Origin: Acidimicrobiia bacterium
Lineage (GTDB): Bacteria > Actinomycetota > Acidimicrobiia > Acidimicrobiales > Poriferisodalaceae
Reading direction: 5' to 3'
Assembly (NCBI GenBank): GCA_022828045.1
Contig: JAJEIW010000130.1
Span: 1 to 36,668 of the forward strand
Length of the DNA stretch: 36,668 nt
This document shows positions 29,713-36,668 of this stretch, one piece after another (position 1 is the first letter of the stretch; the number at the start of each line of letters is the position of its first letter). The notes beneath the pieces are model-generated. The model did no database searches. It was given only the letters and a program-made list of their open reading frames with translations, and had not been told where the DNA came from. The translations under genes and the position numbers were made by a program.

Positions 29713-30390
29713 ATGCGCGAACAGTTCCCGCTCCCGATCTCGGCGATGTTCCGCTCCGGAATCTCGGGGTACTTCAAGAACGTTGTCCCGCTGACCTCCG
29801 CCGCTGCGGTCACCATCGCAGTATTCGGCGTCTTCCGATTCTGGGCACAGGCTGCCACCAATGACGACAGGGTCTTTCAGTCGATCGTCTTTGATCTCGT
29901 CGGGCTCGTGCTGGCTGGCACGATTGCGCTGCCGTGGTTCGCGTATGCCCTTGATGCTGCTCGCGACAAGCCGATCGACGTTGGCGGGCCATGGCGCAGC
30001 GGCAAACAGTTCGCCGCCCAGTTCGTATGCGCAGTCTTCTTCTGGGCGGCTTTCTTGCTCGGATTGCGCTACTTGGCAGGAATCCCGTCGATTCTCGCCG
30101 CGCTGTTCTACGGGTTCTACGGCTACGTCGTCGCAGATCGGGCGGCGAAGGGAGGCCTGCGAGCACTGGGCACCAGCGTCCGCCTCGGCACCAAGCGACG
30201 GGTTGCACTCTTCGCGATATTGGCGCTGTTCGGAGCATTCAATCTGCTGGCCGCGATCCCGCTCGGTTATGCCGTATCAGTGCTGACGGTCGTGCTCACG
30301 CTTGCCTTGCTCACCGTCACCGCCAGCGTCACGCTCGTCGGGTGGGCATGCCTGTACGACGCCTTGACTGAGCGACTGGACGAGCAATGA
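29713..30390 (+). CDS. Uncharacterised multi-TM membrane protein in the PTS operon
   Basis: About five hydrophobic segments; ATG 2 nt after the PfkB stop; end overlaps the EI start. Family not recognised. Confidence 0.75.
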   Translation: MREQFPLPISAMFRSGISGYFKNVVPLTSAAAVTIAVFGVFRFWAQAATNDDRVFQSIVFDLVGLVLAGTIALPWFAYALDAARDKPIDVGGPWRSGKQFAAQFVCAVFFWAAFLLGLRYLAGIPSILAALFYGFYGYVVADRAAKGGLRALGTSVRLGTKRRVALFAILALFGAFNLLAAIPLGYAVSVLTVVLTLALLTVTASVTLVGWACLYDALTERLDEQ

Positions 30391-32093
30391 GCGAAGCACC
30401 AGAGATCAGGCTGGGCGGAACTCCAGCCTCGGCGGGCGTCGCCATCGGGCCGGCGATCGTCGTCGACCCGCAAGCAGCGGTGGTGCCGGATCTGGCAGAC
30501 CCTGCCGCTGCGTTCAGCGAAGCGAGCGCAGCGGTGAGTCGACAACTTGAATCGTTGTGCGAGACGGCTCGGGCGGCCGGGCGCTCCGAAGCGGGTGATG
30601 TCCTCGAAGCCCAGGCGCTGATGGCACAGGACCCGATGCTGGCCGACGCCGTTGCCACTGCGCTCGATGGCGGCGCCGGACTGGATGCCGCGCTGCATCA
30701 GGCGCGCCAGCAGATCGAGGAGCTGTTCGCGGCGATCGACGATCAGTACATCGCGGCACGAGCTCAGGACGTGATCGAAGTCACCGACCGGATCCGCCGA
30801 TCGCTCGCCGGCGTCGAGGTGCCCGACTTGGAGCAGATCGCTGAACCGTCGGTGCTCGTTGCGAGGGCGCTCACCGCGGCCGACACCGCCGCGCTCGACC
30901 CCGCATCGGTGCTCGGCTTCGCGACCGAAGCCGGCGGGCCCACCTCTCACGTTGCCATCATCGCTCGATCGCTGGGCGTCGCGGCCGTGGTGGGAGCCGC
31001 GGGCATCGTCGACCGCACGCGAGCAGGTGACCCGGTCGCCATCGACGGCGCGACGGGCGATCTCATCATCCACCCGACCGAGGCGACGCTCGACGATTTT
31101 GCGGCACGCCGCGAGGCGTTCGACGCCGCGGTTGCCGCCGCCGATCAGTTCAGGGGCATCAGCGTGGCCCTCGGCGAACATCAGGTCCAGGTGCCAGCCA
31201 ACGTGGGATCCCGCGATGACGTCGAGAGCGCCGTCGCCGCCGCGGCGGAGGGCATCGGCCTGCTTCGCACCGAGTTCCTGTTTCTCGACCGGTCTGATGC
31301 ACCCAGCGAGGACGAGCAATTCGATTTCTACGCGTTTGCCGGTTCCAGCTTCAGTGAACCCGTCGTGATCAGGACCTTCGACATCGGCGGCGACAAACCG
31401 GCGCCCTATCTCAGCATCGCACCAGAGGAGAATCCATTCCTCGGTGTGCGCGGCGCGCGGCTGTACAGCGAGTTCCCCGAGGTGTTCGAAACGCAGGTGA
31501 GAGCAATCCTGCGAGCTGCAATCGACTCCCCGATCTGTCTGATGCTTCCCATGGTGTCCACGGTGACCGAGATAGATGACCTGCGCAGCCGGATTGCCGA
31601 GATCTCGGCCGGGTTGACAGCAAGCGGAGTGCGCCATGAGATGCCGCCGATCGGGATCATGGTGGAAGTCCCCTCGGTGGCACTGGTGGCCGACGCCGTG
31701 GCACCCCATGTGGATTTCTTCTCGATCGGAACCAACGATCTCACGCAGTACGTCATGGCTGCTGACCGCACCAACTCCGGGCTCGACGAACTCCAGGATC
31801 CGCTCCATCCTGCGGTGCTGGCTCTGTGCGAGCGCACAGTGGCCGCGGCCAGGCGCAACGGCATCAGCGTGTCGGTGTGCGGTCTCGCTGCGGCCGACCC
31901 GCTCGGTGCTGCGGTATTCGCCGCCATGGGCGTCGACAAGCTCTCGGTCAGCCCGCGAGCGGTCAACATTGTGAAAGCGGCGGTCGCGGCAACAGATGCG
32001 TCGACGGCCGACTCGATGGTCCGGGCGGCCCTTGCAGCGGCGACCGCTGATGAAGCCCGCAGCATCATCGCCGACACGACTGGCAGCCCATGA
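30387..32093 (+). CDS. ptsI: Phosphoenolpyruvate-protein phosphotransferase (PTS enzyme I)
   Basis: Active-site GGPTSHVAIIARSLGVAAVVG; LRTEFLFLDR; FDIGGDKPAPYL; FFSIGTNDLTQY. Confidence 0.97.
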   Translation: MSEAPEIRLGGTPASAGVAIGPAIVVDPQAAVVPDLADPAAAFSEASAAVSRQLESLCETARAAGRSEAGDVLEAQALMAQDPMLADAVATALDGGAGLDAALHQARQQIEELFAAIDDQYIAARAQDVIEVTDRIRRSLAGVEVPDLEQIAEPSVLVARALTAADTAALDPASVLGFATEAGGPTSHVAIIARSLGVAAVVGAAGIVDRTRAGDPVAIDGATGDLIIHPTEATLDDFAARREAFDAAVAAADQFRGISVALGEHQVQVPANVGSRDDVESAVAAAAEGIGLLRTEFLFLDRSDAPSEDEQFDFYAFAGSSFSEPVVIRTFDIGGDKPAPYLSIAPEENPFLGVRGARLYSEFPEVFETQVRAILRAAIDSPICLMLPMVSTVTEIDDLRSRIAEISAGLTASGVRHEMPPIGIMVEVPSVALVADAVAPHVDFFSIGTNDLTQYVMAADRTNSGLDELQDPLHPAVLALCERTVAAARRNGISVSVCGLAAADPLGAAVFAAMGVDKLSVSPRAVNIVKAAVAATDASTADSMVRAALAAATADEARSIIADTTGSP

Positions 32094-33610
32094 CGGCCCT
32101 GCTCGACACCCGTGCCCTGCGCATCACTCGGTGGCTGCTGCAACAGGACCAACCCCGCAGCACTGCCGCGCTTGCCTCAGACCTCGGATTGAGCCAGCGC
32201 GTCGTCCGTTATCGACTCGACCAAGTCGAGCGGTTTCTCCAAGAATGCGGTGCTGAGCTGGCACGCAAACGGGGCCAAGGCCTGCTGGTCACTGCCACAT
32301 CCGATGTTCGTTCGAGAATCGCGGCCGGCATCCGGTCATTGCCAGAGGTGCCGCGGGTGTATGCCCCGCCTGAAAGGGCGCGGATTCTCCTCGCGGCACT
32401 GCTGTGGGAAGCGCCGGACGTGGTGTCCCTCGAGGAGCTCCACCTGGAACTGGAAGTCTCGAAGACATCGGCTCGCCGCGATCTGCAGAGGTGTGAGCCG
32501 TGGCTCGAACGCAATGGACTCCCGCTGGTGCGACGCGCCGGCCGAGGGATCTCGCTGGTCGGCACCGAACGACGCATCCGCCGCGTGACTGTGCAGCTCA
32601 TTCTCGAAGCAATCCCAGAAGAGGTACTGCACCTGCAGCTCGCTGAGGCACCGTCTGCAGCGCAACAGGCGACCGCGCGGGTGCCCATCGGCCTGCTGGA
32701 GCGGATCTTCACGCTTCCCTTGGCCGAGACCGCCGCGATCGTTCGGTCCAGCGCACTCGGCCAGACGCTCACCACAGGCCGCAGCGATGCGGTCTTCGCC
32801 CTGTATCTGGCAGTGTCGGTCGCCCGGATCCAAGCAGGACGCTGCGTCGCACTTGATGCTGGTTCGCATCGGTCGGCGATGGACCATCCCATTGCCCGCA
32901 GCGTCGCGACCATCGTTCCGAGCTTGGAGCAGCTTGCCGGCACCAGCCTCCCCGCGGCAGAGGTGGCGACGATCACCGAATATCTGCTCGGACTCGATGC
33001 CCTCGACACCGCACACTCGGGTTCGGAGGGCATCGGCGATGAACTCCTCGACGCGATCATGCAACTCGCCGGCGACAGGCTTCACACGGCACTCGTCGAC
33101 GACTCGGAGCTCAGGCGTGGGTTGGCGGCTCATCTCGAACGTCTCGGTGTTCGCCTGCGCTATGGGTTGCCGATTCACAATCCCCTGCTCGAAGAAGTGC
33201 GCGAGCGTTATCCCGACGTGTATGCCGTCGCCGGCGAGATGGCATCACTGATCGCCGAGACGATGCATGTGGCGGTCGCTGAGGACGAGATCGGCTTCAT
33301 CACCATGTACGTCTCGGGTGCGATGGAACGAGCGCGGCTCCGGCCGAGGCGCCGCGCCCTCGTCGTATGCCCCAGCGGGATGGCCACGGTCTGGGTGCTC
33401 GTGTCTCGGATCAAATCCGAGTTCCCCGAACTGGACCTTGTGGAAGTCCTGTCTGAGGGAGGATTCGAAGAACTCCCGCATGATGACTTCGACCTCGTCA
33501 TCTCGACGGTGCCACTGCGGGCAAGCGACGTACCGGTGGTGGTGGTCAGCCCTCTGCTGTCGACAACCGATGTCGCACAGGTCGCGCTATACGCCTTATC
33601 CCGCGCGTGA
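32090..33610 (+). CDS. PRD-containing transcriptional regulator (BglG/MtlR type) with EIIB-like C-terminus
   Basis: N-terminal HTH (STAALASDLGLSQRVVRYRLDQVE), second HTH-like block, PRD-like histidine regions, C-terminal ALVVCPSGMATVWVLVSRIKSEFPEL (EIIB-like). Confidence 0.88.
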   Translation: MTALLDTRALRITRWLLQQDQPRSTAALASDLGLSQRVVRYRLDQVERFLQECGAELARKRGQGLLVTATSDVRSRIAAGIRSLPEVPRVYAPPERARILLAALLWEAPDVVSLEELHLELEVSKTSARRDLQRCEPWLERNGLPLVRRAGRGISLVGTERRIRRVTVQLILEAIPEEVLHLQLAEAPSAAQQATARVPIGLLERIFTLPLAETAAIVRSSALGQTLTTGRSDAVFALYLAVSVARIQAGRCVALDAGSHRSAMDHPIARSVATIVPSLEQLAGTSLPAAEVATITEYLLGLDALDTAHSGSEGIGDELLDAIMQLAGDRLHTALVDDSELRRGLAAHLERLGVRLRYGLPIHNPLLEEVRERYPDVYAVAGEMASLIAETMHVAVAEDEIGFITMYVSGAMERARLRPRRRALVVCPSGMATVWVLVSRIKSEFPELDLVEVLSEGGFEELPHDDFDLVISTVPLRASDVPVVVVSPLLSTTDVAQVALYALSRA

Positions 33611-33612
33611 TA

Positions 33613-33628
33613 TTGGCTCATATGCCAT
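33613..33628. promoter_or_regulatory. Candidate operator TTGGCTCATATGCCAT upstream of EIIC
   Basis: TGGC-N6-GCCA dyad; 13 of 16 positions identical to TTGGCTTAACTGCCAT at 26913-26928 upstream of the operon's first gene. Confidence 0.5.
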
Positions 33629-33750
33629 TGAGACATGGTGCCGTGCGCGCACCGAATTGTCGTTACCGAAAGGTGCCGTATTGGCAGTAGATCCGGGTGG
33701 CTTCCAGGGGCAAGGATGATCCCATCGCCTGAAGCAAGGGGGTTCTACGC

Positions 33751-34887
33751 ATGCTTCAACGTGTCCAACGTTTCGGCGGCTTCTTGTCGAGCATGGTCAT
33801 ACCGAATATCGGTGCCTTCATGGCATGGGGTTTGATCACTGCTCTATTCATCCCGACAGGTTGGCTAGCCAAGACCAGCATTGACTGGGACTGGGATGCC
33901 ATCACCGGCAACATTGTCGGACCGACGATCGTGTATCTGCTGCCCGTTCTGGTCGCATACACAGGCGGCAAGCTGATCCACGGCCACCGCGGTGGCGTGC
34001 TCGGCGCAGTCGCTGTCCTCGGCGTCATCGGCGGTGCATCCTTCGAGTTGGCTTCTGGTGCCTCGGCCCAGAATGTGCCGCAGTTCCTCGGAGCAATGAT
34101 CGTTGGCCCGCTCGCGGGTTACGCGATGAGGGAGATCGACAAGTGGCTCGAGGACAAGCGTCCCGCCGGGTTCGAGATGCTCATCAACAACTTCTCTCAG
34201 GCCATCGCCGGGCTCTGCTTGGCCCTGCTCGGTTACGTGGTCATCGGACCGATCACATCGAGCATCGCCAACGCATTCGGCAACATGGTTGAGGGCATCA
34301 GCGATGCCGGATTGCTGCCGCTCATGGACCTGCCCATCGAAGTCGGCAAGGTGCTGTTCCTGAACAACGCCATCAACCACGGGGTGCTCACGCCGCTCGG
34401 CTCAACCGACGTGGCTGAGACAGGCCGCTCCATCTACTACATGCTCGAGTCGAACCCCGGACCTGGTCTGGGACTGCTGCTCGCGTACTGGTTTGCCGGC
34501 AAGGGGCTGGCCAAGCTGTCCGCCCCTGGCTCCATCGTCATCCACTTTTTCGGCGGGATCCACGAGGTGTACTTCCCGTATGTCCTGATGAACCCGGTGA
34601 TGATCGGTGCGATGTGGGCAGGCGGCATCACGGCCGACATTGTTTTCGTCATCTTCGATGCAGGCCTCACCGGGCCGCCGTCGCCAGGCAGCATCTTCGC
34701 CTACTTCTCGTTCTTGCCGTCCGACGGCGGTGCGGTCGCAGGCGTGCTGCTCGGTATTGCCGCAGGGGCCGCAGCCGCATTCATCGTCGGCTCGATCCTG
34801 TTGAGACTCTTCCCGGTTCCGGAGATAGACGACAGCGACGATGACACCTCGCTCGACGACGCCATGGAGGGTGTCCCGCTGAACTGA
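33751..34887 (+). CDS. PTS mannitol-type EIIC permease (MtlA-like, EIIC only)
   Basis: IPNIGAFMAWGLITALFIPTGW, NNAINHGVLTPLG, FFGGIHEVYFPYVLMNP, all characteristic of MtlA EIIC. Confidence 0.94.
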   Translation: MLQRVQRFGGFLSSMVIPNIGAFMAWGLITALFIPTGWLAKTSIDWDWDAITGNIVGPTIVYLLPVLVAYTGGKLIHGHRGGVLGAVAVLGVIGGASFELASGASAQNVPQFLGAMIVGPLAGYAMREIDKWLEDKRPAGFEMLINNFSQAIAGLCLALLGYVVIGPITSSIANAFGNMVEGISDAGLLPLMDLPIEVGKVLFLNNAINHGVLTPLGSTDVAETGRSIYYMLESNPGPGLGLLLAYWFAGKGLAKLSAPGSIVIHFFGGIHEVYFPYVLMNPVMIGAMWAGGITADIVFVIFDAGLTGPPSPGSIFAYFSFLPSDGGAVAGVLLGIAAGAAAAFIVGSILLRLFPVPEIDDSDDDTSLDDAMEGVPLN

Positions 34888-34930
34888 GCCACGACGGAGG
34901 TTGCGCCGAGCCCCAGATGAGCGCGGCCTG

Positions 34931-34975
34931 AGGAGGCCGGGGCGGCTCAGGATTGCTGACCGCCCCGGTCCTCCT
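34931..34975 (+). terminator. Strong hairpin between EIIC and EIIB genes (attenuator, processing or stability element)
   Basis: AGGAGG CCGGGGCGG (c) TCAG-gattg-CTGA CCGCCCCGG (t) CCTCCT: 19 pairs with two single-base bulges and a 5-nt loop; no T-tract follows. Confidence 0.6.
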
Positions 34976-35075
34976 AATCTCAGTGGCCCATATTCTTCGT
35001 GGCACCGCCATCCTGCGTATTGGTCGGTGGCGCAGGAGCGGCACCAGTATCCGAAAGACCGACCGGAGATCAAAT

Positions 35076-35405
35076 ATGACGGAGCGAGTCACCAAGACGG
35101 CCAGCGACGTGAAGTTGATTGTGTTCGCCTGCGAAGCGGGTATGGGCAGCAGCCTGATGGGCGCAAATCAACTGAAGAAGATGGTCAAGAAAGCCAAGCT
35201 CGACATCGCCGTCGTGCATCGACCGGTAGGTCAGCTGGCTGACGATGCCGACGTGATAGTTGTCCATCAAGGCCTCGCGAAGCAGGCGCGGGAGAAAGTC
35301 CCGACGGCGGCCATCGTGCCGTTCGTGCTCTTCATGAATGACCCATCAGTGAAACAACTGGTCGCGACGCTGAAGGCCGGTGAGCCGGTCGTGTCAAAGA
35401 TCTGA
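35076..35405 (+). CDS. PTS mannitol-type EIIB
   Basis: VFACEAGMGSSLMGANQLKKMVKKAKLDI, phospho-cysteine loop; ATG at 35076 (track start 34953 is upstream through the hairpin region). Confidence 0.92.
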   Translation: MTERVTKTASDVKLIVFACEAGMGSSLMGANQLKKMVKKAKLDIAVVHRPVGQLADDADVIVVHQGLAKQAREKVPTAAIVPFVLFMNDPSVKQLVATLKAGEPVVSKI

Positions 35406-35413
35406 GCTCTGAC

Positions 35414-35881
35414 GTGGACGACAGCGTGGACAACGGACTTGGGTCTGTGCTGACCCGAGCGGACGTTGTGCTCGGGTGCAGTGCGGATTCCATGGACGAA
35501 GCCATCGAATACTCGGGCAGCCTGCTCGTGAATCGCGGCTCGGTGACTCCGCCCTACGTCGAAGGGATGAAGAATCGCGAACGGGTTGTCTCCACCTACT
35601 TGGGCAATGGCGTGGCCCTGCCTCATGGGGTCAACGAGAGCAAGGAGTTCATCCGATCGACGGGGATCGTGGTCGCCCAGTATCCCGAGGGCGTCGACTG
35701 GGGGCCAGGAACCGCCTATCTGGTGGTCGGGCTTGCAGCGGTAGGCGACGATCACGTACGCGTCCTGTCGCAGCTTGCCGAGATACTGCAAGACGAGGAA
35801 TTATGCGAGCAGCTTGCGCAGACGGGTGATGCCGACTTCGTCTACGACCAGCTGAGCGCTGCGCCGTCGGACGACGATTGA
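35414..35881 (+). CDS. PTS EIIA (mannitol/fructose type)
   Basis: VTPPYVEGMKNRERVVSTYLGNGVALPHGVNES with the active-site histidine. Confidence 0.93.
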   Translation: MDDSVDNGLGSVLTRADVVLGCSADSMDEAIEYSGSLLVNRGSVTPPYVEGMKNRERVVSTYLGNGVALPHGVNESKEFIRSTGIVVAQYPEGVDWGPGTAYLVVGLAAVGDDHVRVLSQLAEILQDEELCEQLAQTGDADFVYDQLSAAPSDDD

Positions 35882-35902
35882 CCCCAGGAGTTGGAGATCT
35901 CG

Positions 35903-36166
35903 ATGGACCCGATGTTCGCCGAAGTGGTCATCACCAATCCGCATGGCCTTCACGCCCGGCCTGCCGCAGTCATGGTCGAGAAGTTGAAGGCATTCGATGC
36001 GGAGGTCAGGATCGAAGCCGGCCAGAAGACCGCCAATGCGGTGAGCATCATGAGCGTGCTCGCGCTCGGAGCGGGACCCGGTGACACTGCGCGAGTCCAC
36101 TCAGAGGGACCGCAAGCCGAAGCCGCGCTTGAGGCTGTCGTGGCCATTCTCACCGAGGAGGAATGA
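35903..36166 (+). CDS. ptsH: Phosphocarrier protein HPr
   Basis: ITNPHGLHARPAAVMVEKL (active-site His) and NAVSIMSVLALGA (Ser-46 region). ATG 35903 has GGAG about 6 nt upstream. Confidence 0.94.
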   Translation: MDPMFAEVVITNPHGLHARPAAVMVEKLKAFDAEVRIEAGQKTANAVSIMSVLALGAGPGDTARVHSEGPQAEAALEAVVAILTEEE

Positions 36167-36167
36167 C

Positions 36168-36470
36168 ATGAGCCGACTCGACCATGACGCGCTGACTGCA
36201 GCTGTGGCGGCAGCGGTTGGCGCGACTGCCGATGCTTCGGGCGCAGCCGATCTCGTGTTCGACAAGGGATCCATCGTCGTCGCGGCCAGCGTGGACGACC
36301 TCAAGGGTGCCTTCAAGCGTGTCAAGAAGATCGACGGCTACCGGTGGGTGGCCATCAACCGCGCCGATCTGTTCGGCGCGAACCCGCTCTCCCTTGGGTC
36401 TAAGGCCGGAATCATCGATGCTCACGGCGAGATTCTCAAGAACGCGGACATACCCCGCAGGAAGGTCTGA
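36168..36470 (+). CDS. Uncharacterised 100-aa protein, last gene of the PTS operon
   Basis: ATG 1 nt after the HPr stop; coherent soluble protein, no recognised family. Confidence 0.7.
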   Translation: MSRLDHDALTAAVAAAVGATADASGAADLVFDKGSIVVAASVDDLKGAFKRVKKIDGYRWVAINRADLFGANPLSLGSKAGIIDAHGEILKNADIPRRKV

Positions 36471-36569
36471 TCGCACGCCCCAAGCCTTCGCGATTCCGCT
36501 TGGACACGTTCGCCGCGGAACGTCGCAGATTCGGCGCAGGGTGGCGCGAAGTCGCTAGCGTTGCGGTCC

Positions 36570-36668
36570 GTGTCCGACCTCTTGCGGAGCTATCTGACCG
36601 TCGCAATCTTCGGCGCAGCGGCAGTCCTGATGGCCTTCACGATGTTCGGAGTCGCACGGGTCCTGCGG
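36570..36668 (+). CDS. Partial ORF, probable NuoA-like N-terminus (start of a second complex I locus?)
   Basis: VSDLLRSYLTVAIFGAAAVLMAFTMFGVARVLR resembles the first TM helix of NuoA (compare window Nuo[27 protein letters not shown]); TAGCGT lies 8 nt before the GTG. Confidence 0.5.
   Translation, partial: MSDLLRSYLTVAIFGAAAVLMAFTMFGVARVLR

Noticed and set aside
30267-31808. 513-aa minus-strand ORF
   Set aside because: Antisense to ptsI; no recognisable domain.
34931-34975. Classical Rho-independent terminator
   Set aside because: Hairpin is strong but is followed by AATCTCAG rather than a T-tract, and EIIB/EIIA/HPr continue downstream; attenuator or processing role preferred.

Overview
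The window looks like a high-GC actinobacterial chromosome segment; gene content and style suggest an Acidimicrobiia-like organism (inference). Four parts, left to right: (1) the end of a cytochrome bc-type locus (cytochrome b C-terminal half, Rieske protein, di-haem cytochrome c, unknown membrane protein); (2) a complete 14-gene nuoA-N complex I operon on the + strand, about 3.6-19.4 kb; (3) an accessory island, about 19.4-26.9 kb, with a VapBC-like toxin-antitoxin pair, an eroded AlbA_2/Schlafen-type gene, a duplicated antitoxin tail, a large standalone N6-adenine DNA methyltransferase with an N-terminal nuclease-like segment, a convergent AAA/DUF4143 ATPase and a small HTH gene; (4) a self-contained polyol-type PTS operon, about 27.0-36.5 kb (MDR-type dehydrogenase, PfkB sugar-phosphate kinase, membrane protein, EI, PRD regulator, MtlA-like EIIC, separate EIIB, EIIA, HPr, unknown 100-aa protein). 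The last 99 nt look like the start of a second NuoA. The main leads are: a chain of small repeats or duplications at nuo gene boundaries, including a duplicated nuoH start that makes a 25-codon mini-ORF; a hairpin-rich leader and a shared TTGGCT-N5-GCCAT dyad motif that may mark a PTS regulon; a 19-bp hairpin between EIIC and EIIB; and the methyltransferase/antitoxin-remnant island. No searches or folding computations were run; all family calls come from motif reading of the translations.
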